Shown piece after piece: positions 27,587 to 36,929 of a DNA stretch of 64,000 bases. The notes beneath the pieces are model-generated. The model saw only the letters and a list, made by a program, of their open reading frames with translations. It did no database searches and was not told where the DNA came from. Positions within the stretch are counted from its first letter, which is position 1. Each line of letters begins with the position of its first letter. The DNA comes from Pseudomonadota bacterium (GTDB lineage: Bacteria; Pseudomonadota; Gammaproteobacteria; Xanthomonadales; Rhodanobacteraceae). Location of the stretch: contig JAJYPJ010000005.1 of NCBI GenBank assembly GCA_021795435.1, positions 1 through 64,000 of the forward strand, read 5' to 3'. A program made the translations under genes and the position numbers.

Positions 27587-29011
27587 ATGACGACCGCCAT
27601 CGTTTGGCTGCGGCGCGACTTGCGCCTTGCGGACAACCCGGCGATCCACGCTGCGGTTGCGGGGCACGCACGCGTGCTTCCCGTATACATCCACGCGCCG
27701 GAGGAGGAAGCGCCTTGGATGCCGGGCGCGGCCAGCCGTTGGTGGCTGCACCATAGCCTTGCTGCGCTTGACGACGCGCTTCGCGAGCGCGGGGCATCGC
27801 TATACCTCGCCAAGGGCCCCAGCTTGGAGTCGCTGCGACGGCTCATCAAGGCCAGCGGAGCGGTCGCCGTGTACTGGAATCGGCAGTACGAGCCGGCCGC
27901 GCTCGCTCGGGACCGTGAAATCAAGCAACGGCTGCGCGCGGAAGGCGTCGCCGCGCAAAGTTACAACAGCGCACTCTTGGTTGAACCATGGGCGCTGGCG
28001 ACGCGGGAGGGGCGGCCTTACCGCGTGTTCACCCCCTACTGGCGCGCCGTCGAGGCGCACCTTGCCGACACCGCGCCATGGCCCGCGCCTTCACGAATCC
28101 CCATGCCGGCCGCGGAAGGCTCGTTGCCGCTGGATGCCCTGGAACTGCGGCCGCGGATCGCCTGGGATGCGGGCCTGCGCGACGCATGGCGACCCGGCGA
28201 GGAGGGAGCACATGCGTTACTGCGGGAATTTGTTGCCGATTCCATTGGCCACTATGGCGAGCGCCGCGACCGGCCCGACGTTGACGGGACATCGCGGTTG
28301 TCACCTTATCTTCATGCCGGTGAGCTCAGCCCGCGCCAGATCCTTGCGGCGCTTCGCGACCATCTGCCGAGTTCGGGCTCGCAGGGCTTCCCAAGCATCG
28401 CGGCGCCCTATGTTCGTGAATTGGGATGGCGCGAATTTTCGTACCACCTGCTTTTCCATCATCCCGATACGCCGGAGCGGAGCCTTAATGCGCAATTTGA
28501 ACGTTTTCCGTGGCGCGAGCCGACCGGCGATCTGCTGGAGCGATGGCAGCAAGGCCATACCGGCATTCCCATCGTCGACGCCGGCATGCGGCAATTGTGG
28601 AAGACCGGCTGGATGCACAATCGGGTGAGAATGCTGGTGGCCAGCTTGCTGTCGAAAAACCTGCGGATTCACTGGTCGCATGGCGCACGATGGTTCTGGG
28701 ACACGCTGGTCGATGCGGACCTCGCCAACAACACGCAGGGTTGGCAATGGACGGCGGGTTGTGGAGCCGACGCGGCCCCGTTCTTCCGCATCTTCAATCC
28801 GGTCGTTCAGGCCCTGCGCTTCGACCCGAGGGGGGAGTACATTCGTCGCTGGGTCCCCGAGCTTCGCGACCTTCCGGCGCCATTGCTGCACGAGCCCTGG
28901 CGCGAGCCCGGGCTGCTGGGCCGGATAGGCTACGCCGCGCCAATGGTGGATCTGGCGTCGTCCCGTGACGAGGCATTGGCCGCTTATCAGGCCATGCGCG
29001 CGAATCGCTGA
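27587..29011 (+). CDS. phrB: Deoxyribodipyrimidine photolyase
   Basis: Light-dependent FAD enzyme that splits UV-induced cyclobutane pyrimidine dimers. The ATG at 27587 begins MTTAIVWLRRDLRLADNPA, the expected start; GGGGA lies about 10 nt upstream. An N-terminal antenna-binding domain (1-130) is followed by the helical FAD domain. Typical motifs are LSPYLHAGELSPRQIL, VRELGWREFSYHLLF, MRQLWKTGWMHNRVRM and NTQGWQWTAGCGADAAPFFR, including Trp residues of the electron-transfer chain. At 474 residues it matches class I CPD photolyases. A cryptochrome function cannot be excluded from sequence alone. Confidence 0.95.
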   Translation: MTTAIVWLRRDLRLADNPAIHAAVAGHARVLPVYIHAPEEEAPWMPGAASRWWLHHSLAALDDALRERGASLYLAKGPSLESLRRLIKASGAVAVYWNRQYEPAALARDREIKQRLRAEGVAAQSYNSALLVEPWALATREGRPYRVFTPYWRAVEAHLADTAPWPAPSRIPMPAAEGSLPLDALELRPRIAWDAGLRDAWRPGEEGAHALLREFVADSIGHYGERRDRPDVDGTSRLSPYLHAGELSPRQILAALRDHLPSSGSQGFPSIAAPYVRELGWREFSYHLLFHHPDTPERSLNAQFERFPWREPTGDLLERWQQGHTGIPIVDAGMRQLWKTGWMHNRVRMLVASLLSKNLRIHWSHGARWFWDTLVDADLANNTQGWQWTAGCGADAAPFFRIFNPVVQALRFDPRGEYIRRWVPELRDLPAPLLHEPWREPGLLGRIGYAAPMVDLASSRDEALAAYQAMRANR

Positions 29012-29313
29012 GCCGTGCGATCAGCCGTGCAACACCGAACGAGTGGCAGGCTGGCCGTTCGGCCCCGCCCTCGGGTTGGAGTAGCTTCGGCGCGCCATGG
29101 AATGGTCGAGCGACTTCAGGTGATCCGGTGGCGCCAGGATCATTCGGGTGGCATGCTGCGCTGGGTGTCCGTGTGCTGCTCATGTCGCTGGGCTGGCAAT
29201 CCCGGGCGCACCAGCCAGCGGTGAACGGACGGTTCCTGCGAGCCAAGCGTGCCCGCGGAAGGACCGTGGAGCCGCTGCCTCCAACACGCGTCATTGCTTC
29301 GGGGGAATCCCGC
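29012..29313. other. Intergenic region between phrB and the S10 peptidase
   Basis: 302 bases. The frame of the downstream peptidase is open back to 29128, but the extension has no signal-peptide character and the strong GGGGGA site at 29301-29306 favours the ATG at 29314. No other gene, clear promoter or terminator was identified. Confidence 0.5.
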
Positions 29314-30918
29314 ATGTCTGCTCGACGTCTTGCACGGGCCTTCGCCTTCGCCTTCGCCTTCGCCTTCGCATTGCTCCCACTTTCGGCGTTGGCGCGTGAA
29401 CCGCAGGCCAAACCGCAGGAGTCTGCGAGCCGCATCCATCGCTACTGGGCCGCGCCGCATACCTCGATGACCCGGGGCGTGGTCACCATCAACGGCAAGC
29501 GCATCAAGTTCATCGGCGACGCGGGCACCATCATCCTGCGCGACAAGCAGGGCAAGCCCACGGGCGAGATGTTCTACGTGGCGTACATGAAGCGTGGCGG
29601 CAATCCTGCGCGACGCCCGATTTCATTCCTATACAACGGCGGACCCGGATCCTCGTCGGTCTGGCTTCACATGGGTGCCTTTGGCCCCATGCGCGTCGTC
29701 ACCCGGAGCCACAGCCACACGCCACCGGCCCCCTATCGGTTGGTCAACAATGATTACAGCCTGCTTGATGCAAGCGATCTTGTCTTCGTCGACGCCATGG
29801 GAACCGGCTTCAGCCGCATTCTGGGCAGCGCCGAAGGTGGGGCTGGCACGCCCAAGATGTTCTACGGCGTGGATGCGGATGGGCAGGCGTTCGCCCAATT
29901 CGTCGGCAAATTCCTGTCACAGTACGGGCGATGGAATTCCCCGAAGTACCTCATCGGCGAGAGCTACGGCACAGCGCGCTCAGCAGTCCTGGCGAATATC
30001 CTTGAGCAGCAGGACAACATCGATTTGAACGGAGTGGTGCTGCTGTCCAGCATCCTGGACTTCGATACCGCGATCGACACGCCCAACTTCAACCCGGGCG
30101 TCACGTTGCCGTACGCGCTGGCACTGCCCACCTATGCGGCAGTGGCCTGGTACCACAAGGCCTTGGCCAATCCTCCGGCGACCCTGCATCCATGGCTTGA
30201 CAAGGTGCAGGATTGGGCGATGGGACCCTATCTCCAGGCGCTGAACCGGGGAGGCCTCCTGCCGGAGGCCCGGAAGGACGCCATTGCCAAGCAAATGGCC
30301 GCATTCACGGGCTTGCCCGTTTCCTATGTCCTCAGGGCGGACTTGCGCGTGACGGGCCCGGAGTTTGAACAGGCCCTGTTGCTGCCGCGCGGCGAGACCA
30401 CAGGGCGGCTCGATGCGCGCTTCTCCGGTCCGACGATGGATCCGTTGGCTGAATCGGCGGCGTACGACCCACAGAGTGCGGCCATCAGTGCGGCCTATAC
30501 GTCCGCTTTCAACGACTATGTGCGCAGGGTGCTCAAGTTTGGCGGCAGCCATACCTACAAGATCATTTCCAGCGCGGTAGGCAACGACTGGAGCTTTCAA
30601 CACGTCCTGCCAGGTCAGCCTGCAGCCATCGGGTTCATCGGCACCAACGTGTTGCCCGATCTCGCCGCCGCGATGAGCTACAACCCGGACCTGAAGGTGA
30701 TGGTCAATGCCGGCTATTTCGATCTGGCCACGCCTTACTACGCGGCGGTTTACCAGATGCGGCAGCTGCCGATGGTTGCCAGGTTGCAACGGAACATCGA
30801 CTACAGATTTTATCACACCGGCCACATGATCTACGTGCGCCCGCGGAGCCTCGCGCACCTGCATGCGAACATCGTGCAATTCATTCGACGCACGGCGTAT
30901 CCGGCGGGTTCGGGCTGA
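29314..30918 (+). CDS. Exported serine carboxypeptidase, family S10
   Basis: Predicted secreted or periplasmic serine carboxypeptidase (cathepsin A-like). The ATG at 29314 has GGGGGA 7 nt upstream and starts a signal peptide whose core is five Ala-Phe pairs followed by ALLPLSALA. The 534-residue protein has the oxyanion motif NGGPGSSS, nucleophile Ser217 in IGESYGT, Asp470 in GYFDLATPY and His504 in YHTGHM, so the triad is complete. Bacterial S10 enzymes of this branch are common in Xanthomonadales but little studied; peptide or N-acyl-amino-acid substrates are possible. The (GCCTTC)5 repeat coding the signal-peptide core is unusual. Confidence 0.91.
   Translation: MSARRLARAFAFAFAFAFALLPLSALAREPQAKPQESASRIHRYWAAPHTSMTRGVVTINGKRIKFIGDAGTIILRDKQGKPTGEMFYVAYMKRGGNPARRPISFLYNGGPGSSSVWLHMGAFGPMRVVTRSHSHTPPAPYRLVNNDYSLLDASDLVFVDAMGTGFSRILGSAEGGAGTPKMFYGVDADGQAFAQFVGKFLSQYGRWNSPKYLIGESYGTARSAVLANILEQQDNIDLNGVVLLSSILDFDTAIDTPNFNPGVTLPYALALPTYAAVAWYHKALANPPATLHPWLDKVQDWAMGPYLQALNRGGLLPEARKDAIAKQMAAFTGLPVSYVLRADLRVTGPEFEQALLLPRGETTGRLDARFSGPTMDPLAESAAYDPQSAAISAAYTSAFNDYVRRVLKFGGSHTYKIISSAVGNDWSFQHVLPGQPAAIGFIGTNVLPDLAAAMSYNPDLKVMVNAGYFDLATPYYAAVYQMRQLPMVARLQRNIDYRFYHTGHMIYVRPRSLAHLHANIVQFIRRTAYPAGSG
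29338..29367 (+). repeat. Hexanucleotide tandem repeat (GCCTTC)x5 inside the S10 signal peptide
   Basis: Five exact GCCTTC units encode five Ala-Phe dipeptides in the hydrophobic core of the signal peptide. Because the unit is two codons, gain or loss of units stays in frame and changes only core length. Confidence 0.95.
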
Positions 30919-31058
30919 TCGGTGTCGGCCGGCTCACGTCGTCAAGCGTGTCGCGGGTCGCCGTGGCGCGGCGGTACAAACGGGTCGGTTGGCCGTACCG
31001 GCCCTGGACGGAGCGGGCTGGCGATTCGTTGCCCGTGATCCGCAGGCCATCGGGCCCG

Positions 31059-32753
31059 CTAATGCGCGGGTGTCCTGCGCGGTCTGGCCCCGGTGCGCGG
31101 CGCGGCGGACGCTCCATCGAATCGCTCGATGCGCAGCGGTTGGCCGCCGACGCGCGCCTTGCGCAGCGCATCCAGCGTTGCCGGGGGGAGATCGGCCGGC
31201 AATTCCACGAGGCTATGGTCACCCTTCAGCTCGATGCTTCCGATCTGGCTGTTGGCCAGCTTGCCCTCGTTCGCGATGGCGCCAACGAGGTTTCGCACCT
31301 GGATGCCGTGGCGACGGCCAACGGCAACACGCCAAAGGACAAACGGGCTGCTGCCTCGGGTCTCCGGTCGATTCGGCTCGGGCCGCTGGTTGGCGGTTTC
31401 ACGTGGTGCGTCCCGCTTGAGCAGCAACGGTTCGTCGCCTTGCAGGAGTCGCGCCATGGCGGCAGCGATTTCGATGGCTGGAACGTCGTGTTCCTGCTCA
31501 TAGCGTTCGACGAGGCGCTGGAAATCCTGCAATCCTTCCAGCGCGCGGGCATCGGTGATGCGTTGCATGAAGCGCGCGATCCGACGATCGTTGACCGCCT
31601 CGATTCCAGGCAACTGCATGGGCGTGATCGGCTGTCGGGTAGCCCGTTCAATCGCGCGCAGCAGATGGCGCTCCCGCGGCGTCACGAACAAGATGGCTTC
31701 GCCGCTCCGGCCCGCACGACCGGTGCGGCCGATCCGGTGGACATAGCTTTCCGTATCCGTGGGGATGTCGTAGTTCAGGACGTGGCTGACGCGCTCGACA
31801 TCAAGGCCGCGTGCGGCGACGTCGGTGGCAACAAGGATGTCGATCTGCGCATCCTTGAAGCGCTGGACGATGCGTTCGCGCATGGCTTGAGGCACCTCGC
31901 CATTCAAGGCGGCTGCGGCGAATCCTCTTGCGGCGAGCCTTTCCGCGAGTTCCTCGGTCGCCTGGCGGGTGCGGGTGAACACGATCATGCCTTCGAAGGG
32001 CTCGACCTCGAGGATCCGGGTCAGCGCATCAAGCTTGTGCATGCCGCTGACGAGCCAATAACGCTGGGCGACCTTGGCCGCGGTGGTGGTCTTGCCCTTG
32101 ATGCTGACCTGCGCAGGATCATGCAGATAGCGGTCCGCGATCCGTCGGATGGCCGATGGCATGGTCGCGGAGAAGAGAGCGACTTGGCGTACCGCCGGAA
32201 CGCGTCCAAGAATCGATTCCACATCGTCGATGAATCCCATGCGCAGCATTTCGTCGGCTTCGTCCAGGACAACGTGCCGCAGGAGGTCAAGCTTGAGGGT
32301 GCCGCGCTCGAGGTGATCGATGATGCGCCCTGGCGTGCCGACGACGACATGGGCGCCTCGCCGGAGGGCGTGCAGCTGCGGTGCATACCCCTGGCCGCCA
32401 TAGATGGGCAGGACATGGAAATCCGGCAGTCGCGATGCATAGCGGGTGAATGCTTCCGCGACCTGGATCGCCAGTTCGCGCGTGGGTGTCAGGACCAGGG
32501 CCTGTGGCGCACCCACTGTGGTGTCGATGCGCGCGAGGATCGGCAACGCGAATGCGGCGGTCTTGCCGGTTCCCGTCTGGGCCTGTCCCACCAGGTCGCG
32601 ACCCTGCAGCAGCACGGGAATGGTCGCGGCCTGGATTGGCGAAGGCGTTTCATAGCCAACGGCCACGAGGGCATCGAGGATTGCCGCAGGCAGGCCGAGG
32701 TCGTGAAACGAGGAGATCGCGGGTGACGCGTTGTTGGCAGGGGACTCGATCAT
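31059..32753 (-). CDS. deaD: DEAD-box RNA helicase, DeaD/CsdA type
   Basis: ATP-dependent RNA helicase likely acting in ribosome assembly and mRNA turnover, especially in the cold. The ATG at 32753 (MIESPANNAS) gives 564 residues. Core motifs: Q-motif TPSPIQ, Walker A AQTGTGKT, PTRELA, DEAD in VLDEADEML, SAT in FSATMP, and HRIGRTGRAG. After the helicase core (about 1-370) comes a dimerisation-like helical region and a DbpA-type RNA-binding domain near 470-545 (GIQVRNLVGAIANEG), which distinguishes DeaD from RhlE/SrmB. The C-terminus is basic and disordered (RTGARPRRTPAH). The neighbouring genes do not suggest an operon. Confidence 0.92.
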   Translation of the reverse strand: MIESPANNASPAISSFHDLGLPAAILDALVAVGYETPSPIQAATIPVLLQGRDLVGQAQTGTGKTAAFALPILARIDTTVGAPQALVLTPTRELAIQVAEAFTRYASRLPDFHVLPIYGGQGYAPQLHALRRGAHVVVGTPGRIIDHLERGTLKLDLLRHVVLDEADEMLRMGFIDDVESILGRVPAVRQVALFSATMPSAIRRIADRYLHDPAQVSIKGKTTTAAKVAQRYWLVSGMHKLDALTRILEVEPFEGMIVFTRTRQATEELAERLAARGFAAAALNGEVPQAMRERIVQRFKDAQIDILVATDVAARGLDVERVSHVLNYDIPTDTESYVHRIGRTGRAGRSGEAILFVTPRERHLLRAIERATRQPITPMQLPGIEAVNDRRIARFMQRITDARALEGLQDFQRLVERYEQEHDVPAIEIAAAMARLLQGDEPLLLKRDAPRETANQRPEPNRPETRGSSPFVLWRVAVGRRHGIQVRNLVGAIANEGKLANSQIGSIELKGDHSLVELPADLPPATLDALRKARVGGQPLRIERFDGASAAPRTGARPRRTPAH

Positions 32754-32941
32754 GGATGACTTCGCGTAGGGCCGCGCAGTGCGAGGCCATGAGGGACGAT
32801 GGGGCAATGGTCGGGCTGCGAGGCCGCGGCTTGCCGGAAGAATGCGGCGGGCCGTCTGGCGAATGGTGGAGCGAGCAGCCTTGATGACGGCCTAGTGTAG
32901 CTGCACCGGCGTTCTCGTGCCGGATGCGGCCCGGTGATCGT

Positions 32942-34141
32942 TCAGTTCACGGTGATGCGTGCGCGGCGTCGGTCGGCAAGGAGTGTGCCGAGCGCCTGGC
33001 GGATGCCGGGCAGCGTTGCAGCGGCATCCAGGATCCCGCGACGCAGCACGTGGGCGGGTCCGGCCTCGGCCGTATAGAGGTCGACGATCGCCTGCGTGCA
33101 CAGATAAAGCGGCAGGCATCGCAGATGGTGCGCGCGCGCGTAGAGGGATAACGTCTTGGCGGCACCGATGTCCGAGCCTTCCCGAGTCGCGACGGCGACC
33201 TGCGTCGCCAGGTCGGCCACGCCCGCAAGACCGAGGTTGAAGCCATGGGCGGTCACCGGATGCATGCCCACGGCCGCATCGCCCACAAGCGCCAGGCGTC
33301 TTGCGCTGAAGCGATGGGCATACACGCCGACCAGCGGATACGCGTGGCGCGCGCTCATGAGCTTCATGGATCCAAGACGATCGTGAAACCGTGCCTGCAT
33401 CTGCGCCTCAAAGGCATCATCCGGCAGGGACTGGAGCTGGTCGACGACGTGCTGCGGCAGCGTCAGGACCACCGAGGCGAGGTCACCCTGCAACGGCAGG
33501 AGCGCCAGTGTCTGGCCGTGGTCAAACCATTCCCAGGCACAGCCGGGCTGCGGGTGCTGGATGCGCATGCGGGCCACGAGCATGCTGCGGCCGAAGTCAC
33601 GCTGGCTGGACCGGATGCCGAGCCGGCGCCGCATGGCCGAGTGACGGCTGTCGGCCAGCACCACGAGTCGGCAGTTCAGCTCGGCACCATCGTCCAGGCG
33701 TACGGCGGCGCCGTGATCCATGATGGAAATGTCGACCACGCGGCGCCCGGCCCGCAGTTGCACCGTGCCGTGTTCCGCGAGCGCCGCCATCGCAGCGCGC
33801 CGGATGGCGTGGTTGGCAACCATCCAGCCCAGTGGCTCCGAGCTTCGCGGATAGGGCGCGATTCGCAGTGGCCGCGTGCTGGCGCCCTCGAAGACCCGTG
33901 CTTCGTGGAGCGGTGCGGCTGCGGCATCCGGCAAGCGCGACCACATGCCCAGATGGTCGAGTATCGCCCGCGAGCGTCGGGTCAGGGCAATTTCGCGCCC
34001 GTCGTCTGGCGGATCGCCCAGGTCCGCTTCGTCCTGTGGATCGACCAGCGTGACGCGCAATCCGCTGCCGGCCAGGGCATTGCCCAGGCACAGGCCCGCC
34101 GGGCCGGCGCCCACAATCAGCACGTCAGTGTCCATCGGCAT
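32942..34141 (-). CDS. ubiM: UbiH/UbiF-family FAD hydroxylase, UbiM-like
   Basis: Flavin monooxygenase predicted to hydroxylate the ubiquinone ring. 399 residues with the FAD dinucleotide motif VGAGPAGLCLG near 10, the DG-type motif (LVVLADSRHSAMRR) near 165 and the second FAD motif VGDAAVGMHPVTAHGFNLGL. The segments DGREIALTRRS and GMHPVTAHGFNLGL resemble UbiM, a broad-specificity relative of UbiH/UbiF/UbiI, more than the E. coli enzymes; this is recognition by eye. No other ubi gene adjoins, so it may be one of several ring hydroxylases in the genome. It lies about 60 bp from the downstream end of the GT9 gene on the same strand. Confidence 0.78.
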   Translation of the reverse strand: MPMDTDVLIVGAGPAGLCLGNALAGSGLRVTLVDPQDEADLGDPPDDGREIALTRRSRAILDHLGMWSRLPDAAAAPLHEARVFEGASTRPLRIAPYPRSSEPLGWMVANHAIRRAAMAALAEHGTVQLRAGRRVVDISIMDHGAAVRLDDGAELNCRLVVLADSRHSAMRRRLGIRSSQRDFGRSMLVARMRIQHPQPGCAWEWFDHGQTLALLPLQGDLASVVLTLPQHVVDQLQSLPDDAFEAQMQARFHDRLGSMKLMSARHAYPLVGVYAHRFSARRLALVGDAAVGMHPVTAHGFNLGLAGVADLATQVAVATREGSDIGAAKTLSLYARAHHLRCLPLYLCTQAIVDLYTAEAGPAHVLRRGILDAAATLPGIRQALGTLLADRRRARITVN

Positions 34142-34201
34142 GCTCGCGACAGGGGATTGCCGCAGGCTAACGGCAAGGATTGTTGCGCGACTTGATCGGG
34201 A

Positions 34202-35281
34202 TCAGGCGGGCGCGGGTCCCTTGAGGCTGCCATGGCGACGCTCGAGATCCAGCGCCTGCAGACGCTCGATCACGTCATCGACCTGGATCAGGTCCATCAC
34301 GCCCGGACGCTCGATCTTGGTGCCCCACGGGATGTCCTCGACGGCGCGACCGAGGAACTTCTGGGCTGCGGCTGCATATCGGTCGACGCACCACCGCCGA
34401 TCACTGTAAGGTCCCGAGCGAGCTGGATTGCTTGCCGCGTGTAGGCCGATGACCGGCGTTCCCACGGCATTGGCCATATGCATCGGACCCGCATCGGGCG
34501 TCAGTAGTGCAGTGGCTCGACGGTAAAGCGCAAGAGCCCGCTTCAGGGTATCCCGGCCGATCAAATCGACGGGCGTGCTGCGCATGCGTGCACGGATGTG
34601 GTCGCCCAACTGGCGCTCGATGTGGCTGGGGCCTCCGGTCAGCGCAACCTGCCAGCCCAAAGCCTGCTGCGCGTAATCCGCCACGGCCGCGTACCCGTCG
34701 GCATGCCAGTTGCGCAGCACGTGGCTGGATGCGGCATTGATCAACAGCCACGGCGCATCCCCGGGCAGCTGGTCCATGGCCCAGGCGTCCGCTTCGATGG
34801 GAATTGGAATGTCCCAACGCACGTGGGTCTGCCTCAGGCCGAGGGGCTCGGCGAAACTGCCGATGGCCTCCAGGACATGCTGTCCGCCATGGGCCGCGAT
34901 CCGCTCGTTGATCGTCAGTCCGTGCAGGTCCTTGGAGCGTGCGGCGTCGTAGCCGATTCGGCGACGCGCGCGCACGCCCAGGCTCAGCAGGTTGGCTCGA
35001 AGCGCAACCTGCATGTGGAGAAGGACGTCAAACCGGCGGCCCTCCAAGGCCAGGCGGGCGTGGCGGAACGCACCCAATCCGAGGCTCTTGTCGAACACCA
35101 CGAACTCGACCCCTGGCAGGTCGCCGACCAGGCGGTGTTCGAGCTTGCCGACGATCCAGGTCAACCGTGCGTGCGGCATGCCGCTGCGCAATGTGTGCAC
35201 CAGAGGCACAACATGGGTGACATCGCCCAGCGCGGACGTCCGCAGGAGGCAGATGGAAGGAGATGTCGACGCCTCGCTCAT
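34202..35281 (-). CDS. Glycosyltransferase family 9, LPS heptosyltransferase-like
   Basis: Predicted to transfer an ADP-heptose-type sugar onto the LPS inner core at the cytoplasmic face of the inner membrane. 359 residues from the ATG at 35281. The N-terminal ICLLRTSALGDVTHVVPLV, with its acceptor-side Asp, and the C-terminal donor motif DAGPMHMANAVGTPVIGLHA are typical of WaaC/WaaF/OpsX. It is divergent from kdkA by 35 bp. In Haemophilus-type LPS, a KdkA-phosphorylated single Kdo is extended by heptosyltransferase OpsX, so this could be the OpsX equivalent; that is inference from context. Confidence 0.87.
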   Translation of the reverse strand: MSEASTSPSICLLRTSALGDVTHVVPLVHTLRSGMPHARLTWIVGKLEHRLVGDLPGVEFVVFDKSLGLGAFRHARLALEGRRFDVLLHMQVALRANLLSLGVRARRRIGYDAARSKDLHGLTINERIAAHGGQHVLEAIGSFAEPLGLRQTHVRWDIPIPIEADAWAMDQLPGDAPWLLINAASSHVLRNWHADGYAAVADYAQQALGWQVALTGGPSHIERQLGDHIRARMRSTPVDLIGRDTLKRALALYRRATALLTPDAGPMHMANAVGTPVIGLHAASNPARSGPYSDRRWCVDRYAAAAQKFLGRAVEDIPWGTKIERPGVMDLIQVDDVIERLQALDLERRHGSLKGPAPA

Positions 35282-35316
35282 GCGGCTTTGACTAGACTTG
35301 GTAACCGAAGAAGGCA

Positions 35317-36096
35317 ATGCTGGCGGACATGGTGAAAACGACGGCCCGCTCGACGCGACGCGACAGCGATGGACAAGCGATTGTGTTCGATGCCACTGCA
35401 ATCCCACAAGTCACGCCGCAATGGTTCGAGCCGTCATTCTGGCAGGCGCAGTCCCGTTTGCGTGCGAGAACCGGCGGCCGAGGTACCGTCGGTTTCATCG
35501 ATGGACCCGCCGGGCCGATGGTACTCAGGCACTTTCGCCGCGGGGGCGCGTTGGCGCCGATACGCGGAGATCGCTACCTGTGGCTCGGTGCGCAACGCTC
35601 GCGTTCATTCAGGGAATTTGCACTGCTCCAGCGGTTGCGGGCCATGGATTTGCCCGTGCCTGAGCCACTGGCGGCCCGCTGTGTCCGCCACGGCGTGTGG
35701 GCGCGCGCGGACTTGCTGAGTGTCGAACTTCCGGGTGCGGAAACGCTGGCCGAGATGCTTGCCGCGGGCCGCGTCGGCGAAGACGACTGGCGGCACGTCG
35801 GCTCGATGCTGGCCCGTTTCCATGCTGCTGGAGTGGATCACGCCGATCTGAACGCCCACAACATCGTCCTTGCCCATGGAGGCTGGAATCTCCTGGACTT
35901 CGATCGTGGCAGGTTGCGCAAGCCCGCCGCCCGCTGGCAACGGCGAAATCTGTCGCGGTTGCTGCGCTCGATCCGGAAGGTGGCGCCGCCGCCGGCCGCC
36001 GCACCGGATTGGCTGATGCGGCAGTGGCAGGTATTGCTTGATGCCTATCGGCGCGATACGGATGCATCCATGGGAATGGTCGAGGTGCGACGATGA
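35317..36096 (+). CDS. kdkA: 3-deoxy-D-manno-octulosonic acid (Kdo) kinase
   Basis: Kinase that phosphorylates the Kdo residue of lipid A-Kdo at position 4, at the membrane. 259 residues. Protein-kinase-like fold: GPMVLRHFRRGG holds the lysine-region strand, the catalytic loop HADLNAHNIVL lies near 174, and the metal-binding DFDRGRLRKP follows. The RGGALAPIRGDRYLW segment is diagnostic for KdkA. A second in-frame ATG at 35329 is an alternative start. Its last bases overlap the downstream metallo-beta-lactamase gene (ATGA), so the two are coupled; the divergent GT9 gene completes an LPS-core locus. Confidence 0.9.
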   Translation: MLADMVKTTARSTRRDSDGQAIVFDATAIPQVTPQWFEPSFWQAQSRLRARTGGRGTVGFIDGPAGPMVLRHFRRGGALAPIRGDRYLWLGAQRSRSFREFALLQRLRAMDLPVPEPLAARCVRHGVWARADLLSVELPGAETLAEMLAAGRVGEDDWRHVGSMLARFHAAGVDHADLNAHNIVLAHGGWNLLDFDRGRLRKPAARWQRRNLSRLLRSIRKVAPPPAAAPDWLMRQWQVLLDAYRRDTDASMGMVEVRR

Positions 36097-36848
36097 ATTG
36101 GTCGTTGCGCGCACTGGGCACTGGCGCCGCGCAGGCGATCGCGTTGGGCAGTTCCGCGGCCGTCCTGCAGCGGGGGGGCCAGCCGTTGCTGCTGATCGAT
36201 TGCGGGCCCGACGTGCCCGGTCGATTCCTCGCCACCTATGGACACCTGCCGACGGCGCTTTACCTGACCCACCTGCACATGGACCATGTCGGGGGTCTCG
36301 AAGAGCTGTTCTATCGGATCTGGTTCGGGGACCAGCGCGCACCGTGCCGCCTGTTCGTCCATGCCGACCTGGTTCCGCTCCTGCAGGCGCGGCTCGCGGA
36401 TTTTCCGCGTTTGCTCGCGGAGGGGGGCGTGCAGTTCTGGGACGCATTCCAGTTGATCCCCGTCAGTCGCGGGTTCTGGCTCGATGGCTGGTGGTTCGAG
36501 ATTTTCGAGAGCCGCCATCACCGTGCCCGCAGTGCCTTTGGGCTGGCGCTGCCCGGAAGCTTCGCGTGGACAGGCGACACCCGTCCCATTCCCGAGGCCC
36601 TGGCCGTGCATGCCGTCCGCGGCGAACGCATATTTCACGACTGTGGCCTGCGCGCCAACGCGTCACATACGGGTCTCGAGGACCTCGATCGCGAGTATCC
36701 CGGCGCATTGCGGGAGCGCCTGGTGCTTTACCACCAGGCCAGCCGTGGCGATGCCGATGCGTTGCGCGAAGCCGGTTACACCGTGCTTGAGGCCGGTGAT
36801 TGTGTCGCATTGCCGCCGCCCATGCCTGTTGCGGCCATGGCCGGCTGA
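36093..36848 (+). CDS. Metallo-beta-lactamase-fold hydrolase
   Basis: 251 residues with the metal-binding signature THLHMDHVGG near residue 58-67, a later WTGDTRP with a metal Asp, and a C-terminal histidine in VLYHQASRGDAD. The layout resembles the RNase Z-like branch, but it lacks the long exosite insertion of tRNase Z. There is no signal peptide, so it acts in the cytoplasm. It starts inside the kdkA stop (ATGA), implying co-translation with an LPS-core kinase, yet no hydrolase step is known in Kdo phosphorylation. The substrate is unknown; a phosphodiesterase or a house-cleaning role is possible. Confidence 0.85.
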   Translation: MNWSLRALGTGAAQAIALGSSAAVLQRGGQPLLLIDCGPDVPGRFLATYGHLPTALYLTHLHMDHVGGLEELFYRIWFGDQRAPCRLFVHADLVPLLQARLADFPRLLAEGGVQFWDAFQLIPVSRGFWLDGWWFEIFESRHHRARSAFGLALPGSFAWTGDTRPIPEALAVHAVRGERIFHDCGLRANASHTGLEDLDREYPGALRERLVLYHQASRGDADALREAGYTVLEAGDCVALPPPMPVAAMAG

Positions 36849-36929
36849 AGGGTCGACCCGGAGCGCGAGGCAATCCGCCGATCCGGGCGGGACCGGCATG
36901 AGACGGATCGCGATGGGGGCGCATGCGGG

